15,635 bases of DNA from RGIG8709 sp045537065 (GCA_045537065.1 JAZSOT010000050.1:1-15635), one strand, 5' to 3'; positions 6,526-13,845 are shown, counted from the first letter of the stretch. The notes: generated from the sequence alone by a model not told the origin. Made by a program: numbers and translations.

Positions 6526-7203
6526 TTGAACACAGCCATTGTTGCTGCCGCAGGAAGCGGAAGCCGTATGAAATCTAATATAAACAAGCAGTTTCTTGTT
6601 ATAGACGGCTTGGAGGTTCTTTCGAGAACTCTCAAAAAACTATCAGACAGTCCTTTAATTGACAGAATAGTTATCGTGGCAAGAAAAGCCGACTTTGATG
6701 AAATAAAATCCATAATCAAAAGAGACGGCATCAAAAAGGCAGACACCATTACAGAGGGCGGAGAAACCCGCAGACAGTCGGTGTTTAACGCTCTTATGCT
6801 GGTGGATGACAGTGACATCGTTTTAATCCACGACGGTGCAAGACCTTTTATTTCAGATAATCTTATTGAAAGACTTATTGATAAAACAAAAGAAAAAGGT
6901 GCCGCAGTTCCAGGGCTTGTTCCAAAGGAAACAATCTCCACCATTGACGAAAACGGCTTCTTCAAAGATATAACCGAAAGAAAAAATCTTCGCTCGCTCC
7001 AAACACCTCAGGTGTTCTTTGCAGAAAAAATTAAAAAGGCTCACAAAATGGCAAACGACAAAAATCTTGAATTTACGGATGATTGCTCCCTTTATAAACA
7101 TTTTGGCGGTGATATCGCCATTATTGACGGAGAGCAAAATAATATAAAAATCACCGTTCCCGAGGATATTTTGCTGGCAGAATTTATTCTGAAAAATAAA
7201 TAA
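6526..7203 (+). CDS. ispD: 2-C-methyl-D-erythritol 4-phosphate cytidylyltransferase
   Basis: IspD couples CTP to methylerythritol phosphate, the third step of the MEP isoprenoid route. With the start chosen here it has 225 aa, a normal length. The CTP-binding loop AAAGSGSRM (7-15) holds R14, K21 follows, and HDGARPF (102-108) and the C-terminal TDDCS and ITVPED segments match the family. AAGGAGG (6511-6517) lies 8 nt before the TTG at 6526 but only 2 nt before another in-frame TTG at 6520, so 6526 is the better start. It lies between carD and ispF and is probably co-transcribed with both. Confidence 0.95.
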   Translation: MNTAIVAAAGSGSRMKSNINKQFLVIDGLEVLSRTLKKLSDSPLIDRIVIVARKADFDEIKSIIKRDGIKKADTITEGGETRRQSVFNALMLVDDSDIVLIHDGARPFISDNLIERLIDKTKEKGAAVPGLVPKETISTIDENGFFKDITERKNLRSLQTPQVFFAEKIKKAHKMANDKNLEFTDDCSLYKHFGGDIAIIDGEQNNIKITVPEDILLAEFILKNK

Positions 7204-7242
7204 TCTGCCTATCTTCATCATATATATACAAGGAGAAAATTT

Positions 7243-7710
7243 ATGAGAGTTGGTTTCGGCTTGGATGTGCACAAGCTCACAGAAAACAGAAAACTTATTT
7301 TAGGCGGGGTGGATATTCCACACACGCTTGGTCTTCTTGGACATTCGGATGCAGACGTTCTCATTCATTCAATTATGGACGCTCTGCTTGGTGCTGCAGC
7401 TCTCGGCGACATAGGAAAGCACTTTCCCGATACCGACGAGAAATACAGGGGAATTTCAAGTCTTTCCCTTCTGAAAGAAGTTTCTTCCCTTTTGAAAGAA
7501 AACGGTTTTACCGTTGGCAATATTGATGCAACCATTGCAGCTCAGGCACCAAAGCTTTCACCCTTTATTGACCAGATGAGAAAAAACATTGCAAACACAC
7601 TTGAAATTGACACATCTCTTGTGAGCGTTAAAGCCACAACCACCGAAAAATTAGGCTTTGAAGGAAGATGTGAAGGTATCTCCTCCTACTGTGTTTGCAC
7701 CATTTTATAG
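7243..7710 (+). CDS. ispF: 2-C-methyl-D-erythritol 2,4-cyclodiphosphate synthase
   Basis: IspF closes the cyclic diphosphate in the MEP pathway, with release of CMP. The 155-aa protein has the zinc ligands D8 and H10 (GLDVHKL) and H42 (IHSIMDALLGAAALGDIG), plus GHSDAD (33-38) and the CMP-binding end KATTTEKLGFEGRCEGI. Length and order are those of the ordinary trimeric enzyme. The ATG has AAGGAGAAAA upstream; the gap to ispD is 39 nt with no terminator. IspE, which acts between IspD and IspF, is not in the window. The operon ends at the terminator that overlaps the groES promoter. Confidence 0.97.
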   Translation: MRVGFGLDVHKLTENRKLILGGVDIPHTLGLLGHSDADVLIHSIMDALLGAAALGDIGKHFPDTDEKYRGISSLSLLKEVSSLLKENGFTVGNIDATIAAQAPKLSPFIDQMRKNIANTLEIDTSLVSVKATTTEKLGFEGRCEGISSYCVCTIL

Positions 7711-7758
7711 AGAAAATAGAAGATTTTGGGAGATATGTGAATATATTCCCTGATAATT

Positions 7759-7813
7759 GCCCATAATCACTTTTGAAAGACATTCATAAAACTTGATTTA
7801 TGGGCTGTTTTTT
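7759..7813 (+). terminator. Terminator of carD-ispD-ispF
   Basis: GCCCATAA (7759-7766) pairs with TTATGGGC (7798-7805), followed by TGTTTTTTT. The 31-nt loop contains a second option, CATAAA with TTTATG, that would form a tighter hairpin sharing the right arm. The right arm overlaps the groES -35 element. A separate weak hairpin, GGGA with TCCC (7728-7750), precedes it. Confidence 0.65.
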
Positions 7814-7821
7814 TGTATTAT
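7793..7821 (+). promoter_or_regulatory. groES-groEL promoter
   Basis: TTGATT (7793-7798) and TATTAT (7816-7821) are 17 nt apart. The predicted start, about 7828, falls at the left edge of the CIRCE operator, which is the usual geometry for HrcA repression. Confidence 0.75.
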
Positions 7822-7826
7822 ATTAA

Positions 7827-7853
7827 TTAGCACTCACAAACAGAGAGTGCTAA
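7827..7853 (+). promoter_or_regulatory. CIRCE operator (HrcA-binding site)
   Basis: TTAGCACTC, a 9-nt spacer, then GAGTGCTAA matches the CIRCE consensus without a mismatch. The repressor HrcA binds this site in many bacteria and releases it on heat shock. hrcA itself is not in the window. The site overlaps the start of transcription, so the leader RNA also carries it. Confidence 0.97.
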
Positions 7854-7884
7854 CATAAAGATTATAATTTGGGAGGTTAATATA

Positions 7885-8172
7885 ATGAACATTAAACCAT
7901 TAGCTGACAGAGTTGTTATTAAAATGATTGAGGCAGAAGAAACAACAAAGAGCGGAATAGTTCTTCCCGGTGCTGCTAAAGAAAAACCACAGGTTGCAGA
8001 AATCTGTGCTGTTGGACCGGGCGGTATTGTTGACGGAAAAGAAATTAAAATGGAGCTTTTCGTTGGAGACAAGGTTTTAATCAGCCAGTATGCAGGCACA
8101 AATGTTAAGCTTGACGGTCAGGAATACACCATTCTCCGTCAGGGCGATGTTCTTGCTAAAATCGAGGACTAA
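7885..8172 (+). CDS. groES: Co-chaperonin GroES (Hsp10)
   Basis: The 95-aa protein forms the heptameric lid of the GroEL folding chamber. It starts MNIKPLADRVVIK and contains the mobile-loop region (TTKSGIVLPGAAKEKPQ, about 20-36) that contacts GroEL, then the conserved GDKVLISQYAGT and the C-terminal end ILRQGDVLAKIED. The length is that of ordinary GroES. A GGGAGG site lies 8 nt before the ATG. groEL follows after 34 nt, and both share the CIRCE-controlled promoter. Confidence 0.98.
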   Translation: MNIKPLADRVVIKMIEAEETTKSGIVLPGAAKEKPQVAEICAVGPGGIVDGKEIKMELFVGDKVLISQYAGTNVKLDGQEYTILRQGDVLAKIED

Positions 8173-8206
8173 TTTTTGATTTTGTAATTTGAAAGGATGA
8201 TTTATA

Positions 8207-9841
8207 ATGGCAAAGGAAATATTATTCGGACAGGAAGCAAGACACGCTTTGGAGCAGGGTGTTAACAAGCTTGCTGACACTGTTAAAGTTACACTTGGTC
8301 CAAAAGGCAGAAATGTTGTTCTGGACAAGAAATACGGTGCACCTCTTATCACAAACGACGGTGTTACTATTGCAAAGGAAATCGAACTTGAAAACCCATT
8401 TGAAAATATGGGTGCTCAGCTTGTTAAAGAAGTTGCAACAAAGACTAACGACATCGCAGGTGACGGTACTACAACTGCTACACTTCTTGCTCAGGCTCTT
8501 GTTCGTGAAGGTCTTAAAAATGTTGCCGCAGGTGCAAATCCTATGATTGTTAGAAAAGGTATTGCATCCGCTGTTGATACTGCAGTTACTGAAATAATCA
8601 AAAACAGCAAAAAGGTTGACGGAAAACTTGATATTGCAAGAGTTGCATCAGTTTCTGCCGCTGACCCGTTTATCGGCGAACTTATCTCTGAGGCTATGGA
8701 AAAGGTTACAAGCGACGGTGTTATCACTGTTGAAGAATCTAAAACTGCTGAAACCTATTCAGAGGTTGTTGAGGGTATGCAGTTTGACAGAGGTTATATA
8801 ACACCTTATATGGTTACTGATACTGACAAGATGGAAGCTGTTATTGACGATGCTTACATTCTTATCACAGACAAGAAAATCTCAAATATTCAGGAAATTC
8901 TTCCTATCCTTGAACAAATCGTTCAGCAGGGCAAAAAGCTTTTAATCATTGCTGAGGATATTGAGGGCGAAGCACTTTCAACAATTATCGTTAACAAGCT
9001 CCGCGGAACATTCACCTGCATCGGTGTTAAAGCTCCCGGCTTTGGCGACAGAAGAAAGGCTATGCTTGAAGATATAGCTATTCTAACAGGCGGAACCGTT
9101 ATCACAGAAGAAATCGGTCTTGACCTTAAGGATGCAACTGTTGACCAGCTTGGCCGTGCACGCCAGGTTAAGGTGCAGAAAGAAAACACAATTATTGTTG
9201 ACGGCTTTGGAAATCCTGATGCTATCAAGGCAAGAGTTGGTCAGGTTAAAGCTCAGATTGAAGAAACCACATCTGATTTCGACAGAGAAAAGCTTCAAGA
9301 AAGACTTGCTAAGCTTTCAGGCGGTGTTGCTGTTATCAAGGTTGGTGCTGCAACTGAAATCGAAATGAAAGAAAAGAAACTCAGAATCGAAGATGCTCTT
9401 GCTGCAACAAAGGCTGCAGTTGAAGAGGGTATTGTTGCAGGCGGCGGAACAGCTTATATTAACGCTCTTCCTGCTGTTGAAGCTTTAATGAATTCACTTT
9501 CAGGCGATGAAAAAACAGGTGCACAGATAGTTCTCCGTGCTTTAGAAGAACCTGTTAGACAAATCGCTTACAATGCAGGTATCGAAGGCTCTGTTATCGT
9601 TAACAAAATTAAATCAAGCGAAATCGGTGTTGGCTTTAATGCCCTCACAGAAGAATATATGGATATGCTTTCAAACGGTATCGTTGACCCAACAAAGGTT
9701 ACCCGTTCTGCTCTTCAGAATGCGGCAAGTGTTGCATCAATGGTGCTCACAACAGAAAGCGTTGTTGCAAACAAGCCAGACCCTGCTGCTGATGCTGCGG
9801 CTGCAGCTGCTATGGCTGGTGCCGGCGGCGGTATGTACTAA
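8207..9841 (+). CDS. groEL: Chaperonin GroEL (Hsp60)
   Basis: The 544-aa ATP-driven folding chamber subunit has its nucleotide-binding residues in TLGPKGRNVVLD (29-40) and GDGTTTAT (85-92), and the family signature AAVEEGIVAGGG near residue 405. The full length is typical. The C terminus is short in Gly-Met repeats: an alanine-rich run, then MAGAGGGMY, where many GroELs end in several GGM units; this is a mild variation. The ATG has AAAGGATG upstream. Third-position choice is strongly biased (many GTT, GCT and CTT codons), as expected of a highly expressed gene. The stop codon is directly followed by the leading hairpin of repeat element copy 2. Confidence 0.98.
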   Translation: MAKEILFGQEARHALEQGVNKLADTVKVTLGPKGRNVVLDKKYGAPLITNDGVTIAKEIELENPFENMGAQLVKEVATKTNDIAGDGTTTATLLAQALVREGLKNVAAGANPMIVRKGIASAVDTAVTEIIKNSKKVDGKLDIARVASVSAADPFIGELISEAMEKVTSDGVITVEESKTAETYSEVVEGMQFDRGYITPYMVTDTDKMEAVIDDAYILITDKKISNIQEILPILEQIVQQGKKLLIIAEDIEGEALSTIIVNKLRGTFTCIGVKAPGFGDRRKAMLEDIAILTGGTVITEEIGLDLKDATVDQLGRARQVKVQKENTIIVDGFGNPDAIKARVGQVKAQIEETTSDFDREKLQERLAKLSGGVAVIKVGAATEIEMKEKKLRIEDALAATKAAVEEGIVAGGGTAYINALPAVEALMNSLSGDEKTGAQIVLRALEEPVRQIAYNAGIEGSVIVNKIKSSEIGVGFNALTEEYMDMLSNGIVDPTKVTRSALQNAASVASMVLTTESVVANKPDPAADAAAAAAMAGAGGGMY

Positions 9842-10048
9842 GCGAAGTGTTTAAAACACTTCGCAGCGATATAAATTCCTTCGGAATTTTCGATATGTGC
9901 TTTTCCCTCGATATGTCATAAATGACACGATATGTTGCTTCAGGGCGAGAATAAGGGAATTTATATCATATCGCAATTTTGCTTGCTAAATTATATCGAA
10001 TTTGTCGAAAGACAAATATATCGAGTTGGCTTTAGCCAATATATCGAC
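9842..10048 (+). repeat. CGATAT-box structured element, copy 2
   Basis: It starts at the base after the groEL stop. The leading hairpin is GCGAAGTGT (9842-9850) with ACACTTCGC (9856-9864). The element proper (9865-10048) has CGATAT at 9867, 9891, 9909 and 9928 and ATATCG at 9968, 9993, 10018 and 10041, the same 4+4 order as copy 1. GATATAAATTCC (9868-9879) pairs perfectly with GGAATTTATATC (9956-9967), and its AAATTCC part also with nearby GGAATTT (9883-9889). Other hairpins are GTCA-TAAA-TGAC (9915-9926), AATTT...AAATT (9975-9992), ATTTGTC-GAAA-GACAAAT (10000-10017, GNRA loop) and TTGGCT-TT-AGCCAA (10026-10039). The GTGC stem of copy 1 has lost its partner here. The element is transcribed as the 3' end of the groEL message unless cut or ended earlier. 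Confidence 0.8.
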
Positions 10049-10053
10049 AAAGA

Positions 10054-10107
10054 AAAATCTCACAAAAGGCTTTTTTATTAAGCTCATTTGTGAGATTTTA
10101 TTTTTTT
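10054..10107 (+). terminator. Bidirectional terminator between groEL and the dCMP deaminase gene
   Basis: AAAATCTCACAAA (10054-10066) and TTTGTGAGATTTT (10087-10099) form a perfect 13-bp stem, followed by A and seven Ts on the plus strand. The minus strand also ends in a T run (TTTTTCTTTG), so it can stop both converging operons. Confidence 0.92.
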
Positions 10108-10116
10108 CTTTTATTT

Positions 10117-10605
10117 TTAATATCCGAAACGACCCTCCAGCGAGTCATCATCTCTTACCCAGTCCTGAACATCAACTTCTATGTAATCTCTTTTTGTGTT
10201 TCTTATAACAACCCTACTAATCCCTGCATTTATTATAAGTCTTTTGCACATAGAACAGCTTGATGTGTTTTCCACATACTCGCCTGTTTTTGCATCCTTA
10301 CCTACAAGATACAAGGTTGCCCCAAGCATTTCTCTTCTTGGTGCACTGATTATGGCATTTGCCTCCGCGTGAACACTTCTGCAAAGCTCATATCTTTCGC
10401 CCCTTGGAACAGAAAGCTTTTCTCTTATGCAAAAACCGATGCTTGAGCAGTTTTCTCTTCCTCTTGGTGCACCTGTGTAACCCGTTGAAACGATTTCGTC
10501 ATTCTGGACGATTATTGCCCCGAAATTCCGTCTCAGGCAGGTTCCTCTTTCAATAACCGTTTCCGCAATATCAAGATAATAGTTGTTTTTATCTACTCTT
10601 TCCAT
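10117..10605 (-). CDS. dCMP/cytidine deaminase-family protein (ComEB-like)
   Basis: The 162-aa zinc hydrolase belongs to the deoxycytidylate deaminase family, which turns dCMP into dUMP for dTMP synthesis. The zinc site is visible: H79 and catalytic E81 in VHAEANAI, and C117 and C120 in SSCSMCKRLIINAGI. The proline normally preceding the first cysteine (PCxxC) is serine here; both zinc ligands are kept. The N-terminal GTCLRRNFGAIIVQNDEIVSTGYTGAPRG segment fits the family fold. No late-competence gene is adjacent, so a role in DNA uptake is not suggested. The ATG has AGAGGTG upstream. Its own promoter and an unusual 5' hairpin precede it. Confidence 0.9.
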   Translation of the reverse strand: MERVDKNNYYLDIAETVIERGTCLRRNFGAIIVQNDEIVSTGYTGAPRGRENCSSIGFCIREKLSVPRGERYELCRSVHAEANAIISAPRREMLGATLYLVGKDAKTGEYVENTSSCSMCKRLIINAGISRVVIRNTKRDYIEVDVQDWVRDDDSLEGRFGY

Positions 10606-10618
10606 AGAAACACCTCTT

Positions 10619-10650
10619 AAAAAAATTAAGACCGCAAAAATGCAGTCTTA
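10619..10650 (-). terminator. Terminator-like hairpin at the 5' end of the deaminase mRNA
   Basis: On the minus strand TAAGACTGC (from 10650) and GCGGTCTTA (to 10627) pair over 9 bp with one G.U, around ATTTTT, and are followed by ATTTTTTT. It looks like an intrinsic terminator and can back up the rpmE terminator. It also lies at the predicted start of the deaminase transcript, before the AGAGGTG site. Confidence 0.7.
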
Positions 10651-10655
10651 AAGGT

Positions 10656-10683
10656 AGTATAGTATTTTTTAAATTGTTTACAA
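10656..10683 (-). promoter_or_regulatory. Putative promoter of the deaminase gene
   Basis: On the minus strand TTGTAA (10678-10683) and TATACT (10656-10661) are 16 nt apart. The predicted start is about 10649, at the first base of the adjacent terminator-like hairpin. Confidence 0.55.
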
Positions 10684-10711
10684 AATGCAGATTAATTCCA
10701 CGTTCTGCATT
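10684..10711 (-). terminator. Hairpin overlapping the rpmE stop codon
   Basis: AATGCAGA and TCTGCATT (plus-strand 10684-10691 and 10704-10711) form an 8-bp stem around 12 nt, overlapping the rpmE stop at 10710-10712. The T tract after it on the minus strand is short (TTTTGT), so it is a moderate terminator, followed by the stronger hairpin at 10619-10650. Confidence 0.55.
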
Positions 10712-10916
10712 ATTTTTCTTCAAGCCCAAAACGCTTTCTGAACTTGTCAACACGACCGCCTGTGTCAACTAACTTCTGCTTTCCTGTATAGAAAGGATGA
10801 CAAGCTGAACAAATTTCTATGCTGATATTCTCTTTTGTTGAACCTGTTTCTATAACATTTCCGCAAGCACATTTAATTGTTGTTTCTTTATAATCCGGAT
10901 GTATTCCTGATTTCAT
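10710..10916 (-). CDS. rpmE: 50S ribosomal protein L31, zinc-binding type
   Basis: This 68-aa L31 bridges the 50S central protuberance and the 30S head. It starts MKSGIHPDYKE, the usual L31 opening, and has the four zinc cysteines C16, C18, C36 and C39 (CAC and CSAC), so it is the C+ form rather than the zinc-free paralogue used under zinc shortage. The C-terminal GRVDKFRKRFG is typical. The ATG has AGAGGTGA upstream and an extended -10 promoter about 55 nt before the start. It stands alone, with the four-helix membrane protein gene upstream. Confidence 0.97.
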   Translation of the reverse strand: MKSGIHPDYKETTIKCACGNVIETGSTKENISIEICSACHPFYTGKQKLVDTGGRVDKFRKRFGLEEK

Positions 10917-10962
10917 CTATTTTCACCTCTTTCTTTAGAGCGATACACAATTTAACTCTAAA

Positions 10963-10991
10963 AGTATAACACACTTCTTATAAAAAATCAA
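10963..10991 (-). promoter_or_regulatory. rpmE promoter
   Basis: On the minus strand TTGATT (10986-10991) and TATACT (10963-10968) are 17 nt apart, with a TG one base before the -10 (TGTTATACT), giving an extended -10. The leader to the rpmE ATG is about 40 nt. Confidence 0.8.
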
Positions 10992-11019
10992 GTGTTATTT
11001 TCAATATTGTGCAAAAAAT

Positions 11020-11517
11020 TTATTTTTCCTCAGTTTCAATCTTTAAATATTCTTCCAGCGGGTCATATTGTTCTCTTATAAAAAATGGCACAACCCCAAT
11101 AACCAAAAGAAAAATTATGTGAACAATTAAGGATGATGACACTCTGCCAAGTCCAAATGGTTCAAACAGGCTATAAGGCATCATAAACATTCCGTATAGC
11201 TTGTCAAAGATTGTCCATTCTGATATGCGCCAGAAATTCATATCTATAGTTAAGAATATATAATAGAAAGCCATATATACGCCATACGCTATAAAATTAA
11301 CCTTAAAATAAACCCTCAAATCTCCGACGTTTAAAAGATATGTGTATAAAAAGAACACATACCCAAACATAGCAAGCACAACAGCTCCGCCATAAGAAAT
11401 AGGCAAAGCATACGGAGATATAGGAAGTTCAATGCTTCTGTATATAAGATGATACAAAAATCCCATCAAAAGAAAAAGTATAAAATTTTCTCTTATTCTT
11501 CTATGTAGGAACGGCAT
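11020..11517 (-). CDS. Four-helix membrane protein of unknown function
   Basis: I do not recognise this 165-aa protein. Four hydrophobic segments are clear (about 12-29, 41-64, 71-92 and 128-147), with a basic N terminus (RRIRE) and an acidic C-terminal tail (DPLEEYLKIETEEK), so both ends are probably cytoplasmic. The sequence is rich in Tyr and Phe, and the loop between helices 3 and 4 is long and aromatic. There is no signal peptide and no catalytic motif that I can see. A strong AGGAGGAG ribosome site and a near-consensus promoter show that it is a real, expressed gene. It lies between secF and rpmE, both unrelated by function. There is no obvious terminator before rpmE. Confidence 0.75.
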   Translation of the reverse strand: MPFLHRRIRENFILFLLMGFLYHLIYRSIELPISPYALPISYGGAVVLAMFGYVFFLYTYLLNVGDLRVYFKVNFIAYGVYMAFYYIFLTIDMNFWRISEWTIFDKLYGMFMMPYSLFEPFGLGRVSSSLIVHIIFLLVIGVVPFFIREQYDPLEEYLKIETEEK

Positions 11518-11556
11518 AAAATCTCCTCCTCTTTTATAGACAATACCACATTCTTT

Positions 11557-11585
11557 AGAATATCACATTATAATTAAATTGTCAA
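11557..11585 (-). promoter_or_regulatory. Promoter of the four-helix membrane protein gene
   Basis: On the minus strand a perfect TTGACA (11580-11585) and TATTCT (11557-11562) are 17 nt apart, with TG before the -10 (TGATATTCT). It starts only about 20 nt after the secF terminator. Confidence 0.8.
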
Positions 11586-11600
11586 CTTATAATTTTCAAA

Positions 11601-11633
11601 AAAAGAAAGCCACAGAAAAATCTGTGGCCTTCT
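11601..11633 (-). terminator. Terminator of secD-secF
   Basis: On the minus strand GAAGGCCACAG and CTGTGGCTTTC form a stem (7 bp GCCACAG/CTGTGGC extended past one mismatch) around ATTTTT, followed by TTTCTTTTTTTG. It lies about 25 nt after the secF stop. Confidence 0.9.
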
Positions 11634-11657
11634 TTAAGTTTCTTAATATCTTTTTTC

Positions 11658-12560
11658 TTATTTAGACTTAACTGCGCCGTCTCTCCAAGCTGCCCAAACC
11701 GAACCTGCACCAAAAATTGATGAATATGTTCCGATAATGATACCGATAATAATTGGAAGAGCAAAAGCTCGGATAGATGCAACACCTAAAATATAAACCA
11801 TACCGATTGTTAAAAGAGTTGTTATTGTGGTGTTAATAGAACGTCCGAGAGTCTGGTTGATACTTCTGTTTGCAATTTCTGCATAAGTCTGCTTTTTAGC
11901 ATGACGGGTGTTTTCTCTGATTCTGTCAAACACAACGATAGTGTTGTTGATAGAATAACCGAGAACAGTTAAAATTGCTGCGATAAAGTTTGTGTCGATT
12001 GCTATTCTTAGAACTGAATATACACCGCAAAGGATTAAAATATCGTGCACTAAAGCAAGAACCGCAACAACGCCTGAGAAAAACTCAAATCTGAATGTTA
12101 TATAAACTAAAATTGCAAGAGCTGCGAGAATTGACATCCAAAGAGCTGTCCTTGCAAGCTCAACACCTGTTGACGGAGATACAACATCTCGGCTTGTTAG
12201 CTCTGCTTTTCCATATTTTTCAGAAAGACCTTTTGTGATAGCCGCAATTCTTTCATCTGCAAAAGCTGCACGTTCTTCGTCTGTTTTAAGAGCATTATCG
12301 TAACCGAATTTAATGATTACTTCATTGCCCTCAGATTTCTGAACTGATGACGCTTTCTGCTTTGCACCAAGTGCTTCTGAAACAACTGCTTCAACATCTT
12401 TAACTTCAAAATCAGCCTCGATTTTGTATGAAAGAGCCATACCGCCTGCAAAGTCTGTGTCAAGGTTAAAGCCTTGAATTATAAGACTTACTGCACTTAC
12501 TACCATTAAAATTATAGAAATTGTTAAATATATTTTCTTGTTTCCTGTAATATTAAGCAT
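11658..12560 (-). CDS. secF: Protein translocase subunit SecF
   Basis: The 300-aa inner-membrane protein works with SecD in the proton-driven pulling of exported proteins from the SecYEG channel. It has a first membrane helix (about 9-30), the conserved DTDFAGG (34-40) just outside, a small exposed domain to about residue 130, and five further helices. GYSINNTIVVFDRIREN (about 202-218) is the family's helix-4 motif. The length is normal for separate SecF. Its ATG lies 5 nt before the secD stop (8-nt overlap), and its ribosome site GGAGG is within secD, so translation is coupled. Confidence 0.96.
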   Translation of the reverse strand: MLNITGNKKIYLTISIILMVVSAVSLIIQGFNLDTDFAGGMALSYKIEADFEVKDVEAVVSEALGAKQKASSVQKSEGNEVIIKFGYDNALKTDEERAAFADERIAAITKGLSEKYGKAELTSRDVVSPSTGVELARTALWMSILAALAILVYITFRFEFFSGVVAVLALVHDILILCGVYSVLRIAIDTNFIAAILTVLGYSINNTIVVFDRIRENTRHAKKQTYAEIANRSINQTLGRSINTTITTLLTIGMVYILGVASIRAFALPIIIGIIIGTYSSIFGAGSVWAAWRDGAVKSK

Positions 12561-13845
12561 TTTCTGTGCCTCCTTTTGCTTTTTTGTTTATGCCGTAGAG
12601 CCACAAATTCTTAACATTAAGTCCTATCATCTGTTTAAGAAGGAACTTTGTGATGAATATTGCAGAAATCATACTTACAACAACACCGATTAAGAGTGTT
12701 ACACCAAAGCCCTTGATAGTTCCTGTTCCAAGAAGAATAAGGATAACCGCTGCGATAATTGTTGTGATATTTGAGTCAACAACCGCAGAAAGCGCTCTGT
12801 TAAAGCCTGCATCAACTGCACTCCTTACAGTTTTGCCAAGCTTTAATTCTTCCTTAATTCTTTCAAAAATAACAACGTTGGCATCAACCGCCATACCTAC
12901 TGCAAGGATAATACCTGCAATACCCGGCAAAGTTAAGTTTACATGGAGATTTGCAAGGAGAACTCCCACAATTCCCATATAACCGAGAAGTGCAATATCT
13001 GCAATAAGTCCCGGCAAACGATATACCAAAAGCATAAATAACATTACAAGAATGATACCGATAAGACCAGCCATCATTGATGTTGAAAGCGCTGTGTCAC
13101 CAAGTGTTGCACTGATGCTTCTTAGTTCTGCCTGATTAAGTGAAAATGGAAGCTGACCTGACTTGATGTTTGCAGCAAGTGCTTTTGCTTCTTCAGCAGT
13201 GAAATCACCTGTGATAACACAAGATGTGTCATTTATCTGCTGCTGTACTCTTGGCATTGAAATCATTATTTCATCCATAACAATACCGATTACATTCTGA
13301 CCTTCAGGAAGGCCTGCTGCCTTTCCTGTTGCAACTGAGAACTTCTTGGCACCCTCGTCTGTAAATTCAAGACTTACATAGTGTCCGCTTTTTCCCATAT
13401 TGTCAGTTGCACCGTATTCCGCTGATGCGCTTTTTACATCAGAGCCTTTTAAGATTTCGTTACCCTCATAGTCAACGAACTTAAGCTCTGCCACAGAACC
13501 AAGGCTTTTTGCTGCCTCTGTTGGGTCTGATACTGACGGAATTTCAATTCTTACCTTTTTTGTGCCCTGTCTTGTAACTGTAGCTTCTGAATAGCCAAGA
13601 CCGTCAAGTCTTGTTCTCATCATATTTGCTACTGTGTCCATCTGGTCGTCTGTAGGTTCTGCAACCTGTGCTTCATATACTATAACGGAACCGCCCTTTA
13701 AATCAAGTCCCTGAATAACTCCGTCCGGATCAAGAACACCGGGGAATCTCACAGAGTCTGAAAAGTCAAGTCCGTATAATGCAACAAACATTAAAAGACC
13801 TATAACAAGAACAATAGCTGCAAGTTTAATAATACTTCTTGACAC
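12553..13845 (-). CDS. secD: Protein translocase subunit SecD
   Basis: The 430-aa partner of SecF has an N-terminal membrane helix (about 6-26), the conserved DLKGG (48-52), a periplasm-equivalent region (about 55-245, the P1 part shorter than in E. coli, as usual in Gram-positives) and five C-terminal helices. AVGMAVDANVVIFERIKEE is the SecD helix-4 motif with the conserved Asp involved in proton flow. The start is GTG, 8 nt after GGGAGGA. A strong promoter lies about 90 nt upstream. yajC, the third member of this complex, is not next to it here. Confidence 0.96.
   Translation of the reverse strand: MSRSIIKLAAIVLVIGLLMFVALYGLDFSDSVRFPGVLDPDGVIQGLDLKGGSVIVYEAQVAEPTDDQMDTVANMMRTRLDGLGYSEATVTRQGTKKVRIEIPSVSDPTEAAKSLGSVAELKFVDYEGNEILKGSDVKSASAEYGATDNMGKSGHYVSLEFTDEGAKKFSVATGKAAGLPEGQNVIGIVMDEIMISMPRVQQQINDTSCVITGDFTAEEAKALAANIKSGQLPFSLNQAELRSISATLGDTALSTSMMAGLIGIILVMLFMLLVYRLPGLIADIALLGYMGIVGVLLANLHVNLTLPGIAGIILAVGMAVDANVVIFERIKEELKLGKTVRSAVDAGFNRALSAVVDSNITTIIAAVILILLGTGTIKGFGVTLLIGVVVSMISAIFITKFLLKQMIGLNVKNLWLYGINKKAKGGTENA

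Noticed and set aside
5745..10048. Elements as insertion sequences or MITEs with target-site duplications
   Set aside because: The ends share only CGATAT/ATATCG as inverted termini, the flanks show no direct duplication, and the two leading hairpins are unrelated in sequence. A repeat family remains possible, but classical MITE structure is not seen.
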